This document shows positions 46,510 to 56,578 of a stretch of DNA of 64,000 bases, piece after piece. The position numbers and the translations under genes are program-made. The number at the start of each line of letters is the position of its first letter. Position 1 is the first letter of the stretch. The stretch lies in assembly GCA_002197995.1 (NCBI GenBank), contig NGZR01000002.1:1612001-1676000 (forward strand), given 5' to 3'. The stretch is from Gaeumannomyces sp. JS-464. Taxonomy: Eukaryota; Ascomycota; Sordariomycetes; Magnaporthales; Magnaporthaceae. The notes under the pieces were generated by a model that searched no databases, was not told the origin of the DNA, and saw only the letters and a program-made list of their open reading frames with translations.

Positions 46510-49500
46510 GCTACCGTGTCGATCACCTGATGTCGGGTGTCGCAGCGTCGTAGATACCGGTGGGCGCTATCAGAGAGAGAGAAAAAAAGACACCATTGGT
46601 CCACCGAACGAAGCCACTCGAGGAGCGTCGAGCACCCGGGATCGGAGCAGCCGGGAATGATCAGGTGTCTACTTAGACATCGCTAGTGGATGGGGGAGCT
46701 CAATGTCTTCCCAACGCACATGTGCCGTTGTACTGTATCGACGCAACTGTCGGTGGAGGAAGAGCCTTTTCTCATCGAAATTCGTCGGTGACATCGTGGA
46801 TACAAAGGCCGAACTTGTCAAGAGTACCTGGTATGGACGCAGATAGGGGTCCATTCCACTGTCTATGGGGGAACCCGAGGTCGCCGACGCGTGTGTGTGA
46901 TGGGGGCGTGATGCCTGTGGGGGGTGGCAGGTAGAACGTCCAGGGACATGAGTATCTCGCAGCCTCAGACGTCTCCGGTTGGAACCTTGCGGCAGAGATA
47001 AAGGTCCCAAGATGAAAAAAAAAAACAAGTAGCCCAAAGAAGAGATCCGAAATACCCAGAAATGGGATGCAATAACCAAGAGAGAAAGCAGGCCGCAACC
47101 GGGACATCACATCCGCTGCCGCCACATATTCCCATGGCGCTCGCTGGATGCAACCCTCCCTGCCAATCTCGGTGGATGCCGGCACCCGCAGGCTCGCCGT
47201 TGGGGTTGCGATGCAGGCTTGGGAGCCAGCTGAAGCAAGAAAGAAAGCCTTGCCACTCCGGCTCGGCTTTGGCGCCGGCAGCAGTCCGGTCCCAAAACAA
47301 CTTTCTGCTGGCGACGACGGACCTACGTAGGTGTTACGTATCCGCACTTCCCCTATCTCAAACGCCCCATCCTGCGACGCTCTATGGGCGGCGGCAAAGC
47401 CAGGCAGAGCTGGGGGTGGGACACAGAGATTGATGGGTGTGGTTTGTCTCGGCTGGGGTTGCCGCTTCCTCTCACCGGTTAACCAAAAACCCTGTCGCGG
47501 GCTCCCGTTTCGTTGGCCCGCGATAAGGCACGCGCCGAAAGAAAGGGGCCGGACGGACGGACGGTCAGGTCTGGTGCGCCGTTGCAGGGGCAGCAGCAGC
47601 AGCGGGCGTGCCAGCACCGACCTGCATATTTTTGATATCGCAGGGCTGGAAATGCGTTGTAACGACAGTGGCATGTGGGAGGCACCGAGGGTCGAGCCTT
47701 TATCCCCCGGTGCGTCAGCGTTTGTGTGTAAAAGAAAAGCCCCGAGAGGATGGACGCAGGTGTCGGTCTCGGCAACTTTTTAACGAGATGCATTGTTTGG
47801 GATGCACGTTTTTGTGAAGGCTGTCACGCCTGCGTTCGTCGGCCGGATGCCGCAACACGGCTCTGCCTTGTGAGTCCGGGACTTGCTGACGACAGGGACT
47901 GAACCATACATGGAGCAGGGATTGTTCCTATGGATTGACGGCGATCGATATCTACAGCGAATCCTAGCGGGCTTCCGATTCAGGTGCAACGATCGAGGGA
48001 GAGGGAATCACTATAATTTGGGCTGATTATCAAGTTTGAGTCATATGTGTCGAGTTCGTGTTGGTGGAGTATGAAGGGGGGTCAAAAGAGAAGAAGGAAA
48101 AAAAAAAAAAAAAAAAGAGGACGAAATGAAGCCGGTGTCGTGTTGATTAGCATCAACCCCACTGAATATGAGCCTCACCTGATTGGGGAAACCGAGACAC
48201 GAATCCTCGAATAACAATACGGACGCCACAATGCACGGGCGCGACGCCTTCACGTTCGGATGATCTCACTCAGACACGAGCGACGCCCATGCACGGCCCA
48301 GGAGAAACCTGCAATGACCTCGAGTCCCGCAATTTGTTTGAGGCTTGGAACAATGGAGCTCGGGGCCTACTCACGATGACGCCAAATATTGGCAGGTAGA
48401 GTTGGCCTGGTCGCAAGTGGACCACGACATCTCGATCTTCGGGAGATGCTACGAAGCAGCCCCCAACTTTGATGTTTTTTATGTTCATACCGAAGTCGTC
48501 ATAAAAAGCGGGAGAGTGCCATGCATGCCGAGCCAACGGGCCCCATGGTTCTTGGTCATTCCAAGCGGATTGGTGGGTTGATGGCGCCGTCACGATCCCA
48601 CCTCTGGGCTGGGTAGCCGGACCACGACATGCTATTCCAGTTGCAAGTTGCCAGAAGCCAGTGGAGCGGCCCCCAGGAGACCCAGGCCGCCTGCATCTGC
48701 AGAATGCGACGGTAGCAAACGGCGGACGCGGGTGGCGGTGCCAATCGACAATGGCTGCCCTGCCCGCGCCTGTGGATCCGCAGATGGAGGCTGACGAGAT
48801 GATATGGAGCCTGGCGACACGAGCAAATGGCAGGTCGCAAACCTGGCCGGATGACACTCCGCTGTGGATGGGGCGCCGGCGAGATCTAGGCCGTTCGCTG
48901 CGTGGGACCTCTGCGGCCAATCCGCTGACGGGAGCCGCTGGGCTGGCCGACGGCAGATGGGCATCAGGTTTTATTTCATGGACTTTATGCAATTCCACAA
49001 CTCGCTGGCGCCGACCGCCACCCGTTCGACACGAATCGTCCCCTTTGATGGCACTCTCCCTGCTGCTATCCTGGCAAACCTCGTCCTGGTGGTGCAACAT
49101 GGACGAACCTTGCGGTCGCACCGCCGAGATGCGGATTCGCTGGGAGAGAGGCCGGCTAATAAAAAGCGCAATTCCAGCAAATACCTGGGCATCCCAGCCC
49201 GGCCGCCATGTCTCGGCTCTGTGCCGCTGGCCATGGGCGCAGACAGCGAGCCGGGGAACGGCCAACCAGGGGCGAGGATTACGGAGCACGCATGGCGCAA
49301 ATCTGGGGGAGAGTCTGAGTGCTTTGGTGGTAAGTAGGCGAGGCGGTCCAGGAACCTTTTGCGCGGGCGCATAATGCCCGGCCGTTGGCTCTGCCCGCAC
49401 TGCACCGCGACCTCGCATCCTGCCAGTTGGCGGCGCAAAGGAAGATAGTGTGCAGTCAGATGCTGGGCTGGAGCAGAGGCGCTCTGCAGCAATCAACCGA

Positions 49501-51056
49501 CGCATTGATTAATTACTTCTTAGATAAGGATGTGAGTCGTTGGGAAAGGGGGTGTGAAGGATGGGCTGGGTTGGGATGCATGGACGGAGTGATGGGGCGC
49601 ACGATCTGCTTTTCCGTTATCAAACAGCTCCTGTCGGCCGCCTGTCTGCCTTCCTCTTGGGAGCAAAGGACAATCAATATTGGGCTCGCTCCCGGGAAAA
49701 CCCCCGTCGTGGTTGATGGATGGATGGGGTTCGACCTGGCGCTCCCGCATGTTTCCCATCTCATGTTCGGCGATTGCCCCCCTCCAAGTCAGCACACGCG
49801 CGGCGAACAGTGATCGGATCTGCCGTTTGCTTGTTTGCTGTCTGTCACGTAGGTTGCCGTGCCCGAGTTGGCAAACAAACATTGGACGAAGGGGCGGTCG
49901 GCCTCGGCTCCAGGTCCCCTAGAGCCAGACTAGAAGACGACGACGACGGCATCGCACACGCCCGCAGAGCACGGGCAGAGGTCACGGCCACGGTCAGGTC
50001 GGTTTCGCCTGAGCTCAGGGCGCGCAACGCATGCCGAGGAGCGGTGCCTGGCCCCGAGCACCTGCGTCGTCGCATCGTGCTCAAACCCGCACGACACGCC
50101 CCAACATCTCCACACCTCAAGGAGGGGCCACCGACCCGGGACCAGCAATGCTGCCACCGAAGTCGCTCGTCAGTGCAGAAAAACCTGGCCAGAATAACAA
50201 GAATAGCGCAGGAGCAGCAGCACCCACCGCCGGCTCCCTGCCCGCTGCCGCGACGAGCGCCTGCGACGTGGGCCCGCCCTTGTCTGGCGGCTTTGGTGGT
50301 ATTGGTAGCCGCAGTCGAAGCAGCAGGAGAAGCAGCTTCTTTCGTATCCATGCAAGAAAAGCAACAACAGCGCCAGCACCAGCGTCAGCTGCCGCAACCC
50401 CTCAGGCTTCTGCAACTCTTATCGCGACCACCGCCCCAGGCGCCGCCGTGCAGGCTCGTCACCATCCCGCAGCGGCTATAGCTGCACTCTGGACGACCAT
50501 TGCCAGCGCCAAGCTGCCCGAATCCCCGAAGAGCAACTGCACCAGCCCGCCGCCGCCAGCACATCGAGCCCGCCGCGCGCTGTCGCCCTCGTGTGCGCCG
50601 CCGCCGGCAGAGCCAGCGAAAGAAGCAAGAGCGAAACAGTCACCAGCCGTGCCAGCACCAGAAACAACAAAAAAAGCCGAAGAAGCAACTGCGACCGGGG
50701 TCCCTTCTGCAAATCCACTTGCTGCAGGGGCAGGCCCGACAAACCTGGCAGGTGCTCCAGGAGCTCCGGCCCATCAAATCGTCGTCGCTTCGCCGCCCTC
50801 GCTGGCCGCCACGGCAAAAACACTCTTTCCCTCGCTGTCAGAAGCCGCCGCTTGCGCACGCGACCCGCACCCACCATTCTTCTCCTGCCCATCCTCGCTC
50901 CCGCAACAAAGCAGCACGCCTGGTGATGCCGACGACAGCCCCGGCGCCGTCGCGGGGGTACTTTTGAGGACGGGAGGCCGGAACGCCGACCGAGATTATT
51001 TACAGCGGATCCCACCGCCAACACGACAGCGACCAGGCCAGCACGCGCCGCGGCGC
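46510..51056. other. Intergenic region, no supported gene
   Basis: About 4.5 kb. Open frames of up to 411 codons on the minus strand (48270-49505) have no protein-like composition and no family match. A19 lies at 48098-48116. From about 49920 the plus-strand frame is open into the large downstream gene, so 50031-51056 may be its leader or a true N-terminal extension. Confidence 0.45.
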
Positions 51057-54000
51057 ATGAACATGGACCAAGGCAAAAGTGGCGCAAATAGGGGCGCCAG
51101 CGCCCTGCCGTCGCCGCCGCCCACACGAGCCACACACGCACCCGCCTCTGCGGCCACGACACCCGCACCACAAAGGGGCTTGCTCACCAGCGCCGATTTT
51201 CTGTCGAGCCCGAATTCCATCGTCTCGGCCACGCCGCCAAGCGCCTTCAGTCCCGCCCTTGCATCGCCCTCGCCAGCGTCCACCTCGCCAGAGGCCGACG
51301 CTCCATTTGACGCCATCGCCACAGCCAAGAAATCCGCCGACGCCGACACTCGCCCACGCACCACTGCCGATACCCTCCCGAGAAAAACTCCTCCTCTGGC
51401 CGCTGCAGAGCCTGCCGCCGGCCGTCAAGGGCCCAGCAGGGCGCCTGCTACCGGCAGCGCCAGCGACCTTTGCACTGCGCTAAACCCCATTCCAGAGTCG
51501 GCCCCGATTTCGCTCGAGGACTGCCAGCGCTCAATTCCAGCCCCGGCAACGCCAGCACAAGACGCGAGCTCAAGCCCACCCGTGCCTGGCTCCGACACGA
51601 GCATAACAGACGACTGCAATCTTAGCCCGAGTCAACGGCCCCAGCTGGTCCGCCCCAAGGCCTCCCGGCCGCATCGTCTTGGCCAACTGGCCGACATCCC
51701 ATCCCCTTTCACCGCGTCGCCGACCGCCATAACCCCGATCCGCGAGCCCCTGAAATTCTCCAGCCTCTCACGCGCCTCCTCGACCCGCAGCGTCTGCAGC
51801 AACGCCCTGCTACAACACCCGACCCCCGAACTCAACGCACGGTCTGGCGCCTACACGGGGAACATCGCCGCCCTCGAGGCCTCCGCCGAGCGCCTGTCTA
51901 TGACATCGTCCATTGAGGACGCCATCCGCGACGCCCACGCACAGCTCAAACGCTCCGACAGCCAGCGATCGGTTGCCCTCGCAAACAGCCTCAGGAACGC
52001 TGACGGGCCGTCTGTCCCGCCCACCGTCACGCGGCAGCTCTCTATCGTCAGCCTCAACAGTGCCGCACGGTCTGGCGGATACTCGCCTGGCGGGTACGTC
52101 ATGTCACCCAACCACTCGCTCTCGAATTCGCGTCTGCGCTCTGCTAGCAACGCTAGCAAGGGCGGAGCACCCGTCGTTGGCAGCGGCGTCATACCTGAGG
52201 ATGGGGGTCCGGTCGAGGACCTCGTGCCCGCGATGCCGCCTATTATGCCTCGCCATGGACCTGGCAAGAGCTCAGTCCGCAGCGTCAGGTCCAGCAAGCT
52301 CTCGCTCGCTGAGATCGCCGAGGTTGAGCCGCCCGTCACTCTCACACAGGAGGCCCTAGACCAGGCCGATCGTCTCCCCGAATTCGATGACGAGGACGAT
52401 GCGGTGCGCCCCGGCGTGTTAAGGGTTGCCAACATGGGGCCCGATCAAACCACACCAAATGCAAACCATTGGGAGGAGACCACACCAACGGCTCCCGGGG
52501 AGGCGTCCGACTACGGTTTTGGTGATCACCCCGAGGCCTCTTCATCGAGGCAGCAACAGCCGCCCAACAACCGCCCGCATTCCACCGACACAACCAACAC
52601 GGATGACCCGCAGAACGCATTTGGTGACTTTGACGGCGTGCACTGCGACCCTGACCACGTCGACCACGTAGACTTTGGGGCCCTGCCGCCCCTCGACTTT
52701 GGTCCGCAATACGGTCAGCCGGATGACCATTACGACCAGCAACAACACCCACACGATTATCTCGGGCAGCCGCAGGGACACGAACAGCACTATGATCCGC
52801 AGAATCAAGAGACACCACCGGCCGTGCCGCGGCCTCAAGCGCATCAAAGACAGATATCGGAGCGACCAAAGTCGTATTTCGACATGAACACTGGCCAGGA
52901 GATGCTCTACTATCCTGCTCCAGTCCCAGCCATGCTCAATCTCCCTCCGAAGCTTTCGAAGAAGCCCAAGGCGGCACAGAGGAATGCTCGCCAATCAAGA
53001 GTCCTCGAGACCATGGCCCAACAAAGTCGCGAATCTCGCATCTGGCTTCCCGACTCGCTTGATACGGGAGATTTTGGCGGCTCGTTTATGGGTCCCGAGC
53101 ATCGCTCTGGGTCGCCCGAGAAGTCTCCCCTTGCTGACGTCAACGCCGGCATGGCCCCGCCATCCGATCTCAACATGTCGCAAGAGGCCGGAGCTCATCC
53201 CCATGCACCAGCGCCACAATACCCGCAGGAGCTCCGCCGACCTGCAAAGCTGACCGATGCAGAGAAGCGAAGGTCAAAGATGTCGTTGATGCCAGTCGAC
53301 CTCCCGCCCCAACTGCGGGCGTCGGCCTTCTTCGACCTACCGTCGGCCAACGCCACACCTATCGAACTCAAGGACGGCTCAGCTATGAGCACCCTTGACA
53401 GCATCCTGGACGCTTCGGCTAGTGCCCCTGTTAGCGCTTTCACGGACCACGCATTTGCCGGGAAATTGGGATCGGAGGTCTACGGGGCTGAGAAGAAAAA
53501 GAAGAAGAAGACGAAGAATACACAGAACAACAATAGCGAGAGCATCAAGGCGCCCGACAGCGACAAGGCCGGCAGCATGTCCACGGTGCGCGAGGAGAAT
53601 AAGACTCGAGCCTCGTTCCTAGGGCTTGTGGGTGTTGGCAAGCGTAACAGTAACGATTCGGGCGAGCGCTCTGCGCTTCCGGGATCACGTGGCAAGGACT
53701 CGGACCGGCCCACGAGCTCCCGAAAGGACGGTCTAGCCGCTCCCGACGGTGGCCTCCTCTCCCCGAACTCCATGATAGCGCCAGACGACGACGAAAAGGC
53801 GTCGTCGGGCGAGGAGGACGAGGAGGAGGAGGACGAAGATGAGGAACTCTACCAGGGACCACCAACTACCCTTCTTGCGGAGCTCCAGATACGGAAGCAG
53901 CGAGCCAAGATGCGCACGCGACCGCCGGCGCAGGCCTACTCTCATGGCATGCACACGACACTACTTGAACTCGACGCCGTGGCAGAGGTGGAACGTAAGA

Positions 54001-55559
54001 ACCGCAAGGGCAAGCGTGTGAACCTGGCATGGGAGGACCCGTCGCTGGCCCATGAGGATGAGGATGAGGACGAGGACGTGCCTCTGGCCTTCTTGCAGGC
54101 TGTCCGTGCCAACCCCAATGCCGACATCTCAGTCGCAGTCGCTGAGGTGCACCGCCCTCTGGGGCTGATGGAGCGCCGCGACCAGGAGGACAACGAGCCT
54201 CTCAGCCGCAGGCGCGACAGGCTGCATGGCTATGCTCCTGAAGTCCCTCAGGGCGTTTACCTGACTCAGGTTCAGCAGACGCGCGCGCAAAGCCAGATGG
54301 GCTTCGTGCCGTCTATGTCGGCATTGAACCTGAGCTCCAACAACTTGCTGAACGGCCATAACCACGGCATTTCATCGGCGTCACGCCTCGGGCTGCATCA
54401 GCCGCCGCCGTTGTCACCGCAACACCAGGGCGATGGCAGTCAGCCGCAGGAACCGGCGGAGGAGGAGATCGAGGACGAGCCGCTGGGCGACCGTATGCGA
54501 CGGCTCAAAGCCCGTGACGACAAGGACAACGTTCTGCCCCTGGCCAGACCGGTCAGCGGCGCCTTCTCCGTCGAGCTGCTCAGCCAGCTCGGCGACCTGA
54601 CCAACGACGAGGAGGCTGAAGCAGCCAAAAGCAAGCGCAAGAGCATTCTGACCAAGAGCAAGGAGCCTCCAAAGACAGCCTCATCGGCTGGCGGCTCCTC
54701 TAAATCTGCTGCTACACCGGCGAAGGGAGGCGAAGTCGAGGAGACGCTTGGCCAGAGGAGAAGGCGGCTGCAAGCCGAGAGAGAGGCCCGTGAGCGCGAG
54801 ATGGACATTCTCGGAGGCGGCAACGGTAGTGGTCTGGATCTCACCCTTGGCGCCGGTCTTGGGCTGTCTGGCAACAGCACCATGCAGCACTCGCGTGCGC
54901 CGTCCAAGCCGATGGGCATGGCGGACATCCTCGGCGCACACCCTCTGGAGCGCCCCATGGGTAGGATGGACCCACGCGAGGTGGAGCGGCGCCGCGTCGA
55001 GGCCGAGGCAGAACGGGCGCGCCTCGATACGGAAGAGAAGATGCGGCGCATGCGGGCTGAACTGGCGCAGATCGGCGGGACTGCCCCCGGCAGCGCTGGC
55101 CAGCCGCAGCCGACCATCAGGGCAGTGGGTAGCAATATGGGCATGGGCATGGGCATCGGGGCGAACCAGCAGGTGAGCGGAAGCGCCGGGGCTCCGATAA
55201 ACGGATACGGCAACGCCCAGGGCCTGCTTCACCAGCAACGGCCCGGACTGCAGTACCACATGGCGACGGGCAGCATCAGCCACACCCAGATGATGCAGCA
55301 GCGCCAGCTACAGCAGCAATACCAGCAGCCTGGCCTCAACGGCGGGCTTGTTGGCTCCGCGGGCAACTTTGGCCCGGAGGCCCAGCAGGCCCAGCCTGGG
55401 CTCATGTATGGCGGAGCCCCGGCGGTCGGGGGCTACGGTGCCTACGGCGGCGCGGGCACCATGCCAATGCAGATGCAGATGGGGATGCAAATGCCCATGC
55501 AGATGCCCGGGCAGCAGACCGATATGGTCGAGCGCTGGAGGCAGGGCGTCATGCACTGA
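51057..55559 (+). CDS. Large low-complexity protein of unknown function
   Basis: A single uninterrupted frame of 1500 codons from the chosen ATG; the same frame is open from 50031, adding 342 residues rich in Pro, Ala and Ser that I think are leader sequence. The protein is mostly disordered (Ser/Pro/Ala, Gln/His-rich near 52540-52840, acidic near 53780-53850). More ordered blocks are YYPAPVPAMLNLPPKLSKKP, TTLLAELQIRKQRAKMRTR, HTTLLELDAVAEVERKNRK and VPLAFLQAVRANPNADIS. Three spaced motifs of the form E-x-L-x-x-R-x-x-R-L occur (EPLSRRRDRL, EPLGDRMRRL, ETLGQRRRRL), the last leading into a charged helix. The C-terminus is Met/Gln-rich and ends DMVERWRQGVMH. No catalytic or membrane domain is seen. 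A scaffold or regulatory role would be a guess. Unlike its neighbours the gene shows no frame break. Confidence 0.82.
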   Translation: MNMDQGKSGANRGASALPSPPPTRATHAPASAATTPAPQRGLLTSADFLSSPNSIVSATPPSAFSPALASPSPASTSPEADAPFDAIATAKKSADADTRPRTTADTLPRKTPPLAAAEPAAGRQGPSRAPATGSASDLCTALNPIPESAPISLEDCQRSIPAPATPAQDASSSPPVPGSDTSITDDCNLSPSQRPQLVRPKASRPHRLGQLADIPSPFTASPTAITPIREPLKFSSLSRASSTRSVCSNALLQHPTPELNARSGAYTGNIAALEASAERLSMTSSIEDAIRDAHAQLKRSDSQRSVALANSLRNADGPSVPPTVTRQLSIVSLNSAARSGGYSPGGYVMSPNHSLSNSRLRSASNASKGGAPVVGSGVIPEDGGPVEDLVPAMPPIMPRHGPGKSSVRSVRSSKLSLAEIAEVEPPVTLTQEALDQADRLPEFDDEDDAVRPGVLRVANMGPDQTTPNANHWEETTPTAPGEASDYGFGDHPEASSSRQQQPPNNRPHSTDTTNTDDPQNAFGDFDGVHCDPDHVDHVDFGALPPLDFGPQYGQPDDHYDQQQHPHDYLGQPQGHEQHYDPQNQETPPAVPRPQAHQRQISERPKSYFDMNTGQEMLYYPAPVPAMLNLPPKLSKKPKAAQRNARQSRVLETMAQQSRESRIWLPDSLDTGDFGGSFMGPEHRSGSPEKSPLADVNAGMAPPSDLNMSQEAGAHPHAPAPQYPQELRRPAKLTDAEKRRSKMSLMPVDLPPQLRASAFFDLPSANATPIELKDGSAMSTLDSILDASASAPVSAFTDHAFAGKLGSEVYGAEKKKKKKTKNTQNNNSESIKAPDSDKAGSMSTVREENKTRASFLGLVGVGKRNSNDSGERSALPGSRGKDSDRPTSSRKDGLAAPDGGLLSPNSMIAPDDDEKASSGEEDEEEEDEDEELYQGPPTTLLAELQIRKQRAKMRTRPPAQAYSHGMHTTLLELDAVAEVERKNRKGKRVNLAWEDPSLAHEDEDEDEDVPLAFLQAVRANPNADISVAVAEVHRPLGLMERRDQEDNEPLSRRRDRLHGYAPEVPQGVYLTQVQQTRAQSQMGFVPSMSALNLSSNNLLNGHNHGISSASRLGLHQPPPLSPQHQGDGSQPQEPAEEEIEDEPLGDRMRRLKARDDKDNVLPLARPVSGAFSVELLSQLGDLTNDEEAEAAKSKRKSILTKSKEPPKTASSAGGSSKSAATPAKGGEVEETLGQRRRRLQAEREAREREMDILGGGNGSGLDLTLGAGLGLSGNSTMQHSRAPSKPMGMADILGAHPLERPMGRMDPREVERRRVEAEAERARLDTEEKMRRMRAELAQIGGTAPGSAGQPQPTIRAVGSNMGMGMGIGANQQVSGSAGAPINGYGNAQGLLHQQRPGLQYHMATGSISHTQMMQQRQLQQQYQQPGLNGGLVGSAGNFGPEAQQAQPGLMYGGAPAVGGYGAYGGAGTMPMQMQMGMQMPMQMPGQQTDMVERWRQGVMH

Positions 55560-56485
55560 GACTACAGGCTCTTGACACCGACTACGCCAATGAGCGCGGC
55601 AGATCCCGCCTTTACACGATTTAACCACGATTTACCCACCAACGTATTGTACTGGGCAACGAGGCCTAGACGCCCCCTTCTCCTTTGTCGCTAGCGTTGA
55701 TGTTGATGCATATAGAAAAGCATAGGCACGGTCCTTCTTATGCAACTTGCCATCTTTCAGTCCATTTCAGAAGAAAACGATGAAAAATACTTGGATAATC
55801 TTGGGTGGGATCATTTTCGCATTTTTTCGCTTCATTTTCTGTTCCCTCATGGACATCATATATACTTTAATTATCTCTTGGCATCATAGTTTGACGGGAT
55901 TGGGCTTTTCGTCGGAGGGGAGGGAGGCCCAGGGCAAACGAGAACGAACGCATCTGTTGGCGGAAAGAAATACCTAACGCCAAAACACAACCAACACGCG
56001 CACGAAGAAACCAGACAAGAGGGAAGAGACGGATAAAGCGTAGCATAGCATTAGCGGATGCGTTGTTGGTATGTCGCGATGGCGTTTTCGCCCTGTTGGG
56101 GGCATTCTTTTTCTTCGTTTGTTTCCATATTAGCCAGCCACTATTATTACATTTTATTGGACCTTGCGATTCATAGCATTTCTTATCTCCCATCGCCTCT
56201 CTGTACCCATGAGGCCCTGGACGGCATTTCCAAACAACATTCGGGCATTTTCGTGTTTGCATCCAGCACGATTCGAAATCGAATTTGCCCTGTCCTCGGA
56301 TTCGACAGGTCTCGCTCTGGTACCAAAGATTATACCTAGCGGATACCGGACCGGATCAGGATATTGAGGAGGAAAAAATGGCGAGGGATAACGAGAGAGA
56401 CAAACCTGTGATATAGGAATAATCCCACCAACGATGGAAGAAAAAGAAAAGGCAAAAAGATGAAGCCAGAAGCCAGCTGAAGATG
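55560..56485. other. 3' flank of the large gene; no other feature
   Basis: Holds the 3' end of the large gene. T-rich sequence lies at 55790-55880 and 56100-56160. No coding frame is supported. Confidence 0.45.
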
Positions 56486-56578
56486 TGGACGAACGGGGGA
56501 TCGAACCCCGGACCTTTCGCAGGTTTGTAATGTGTTGTACATTGCAAAGCGAACGTGCTCCCACTACACCATACGCCC
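56486..56578 (-). tRNA. tRNA-Ala (anticodon TGC) with intron
   Basis: The minus strand reads GGGCGTA at the 5' end, a D-arm (GGTGTAGTGGGAGCAC), anticodon stem TTCGC/GCGAA with loop TTTGCA giving anticodon TGC, and T-arm CGGGG-TTCGATC-CCCCG. About 21 extra bases sit one base 3' of the anticodon, the normal site of a eukaryotic tRNA intron. The 3' acceptor TTCGTCC pairs with the 5' end except for one T-T mismatch and one G-T pair. Discriminator base is A. Intron ends are inferred from tRNA geometry. Confidence 0.9.

Noticed and set aside
48270..49505. 411-codon open frame on the minus strand
   Set aside because: Composition is random-looking, several other frames are open over the same DNA, and no motif or start context supports it.
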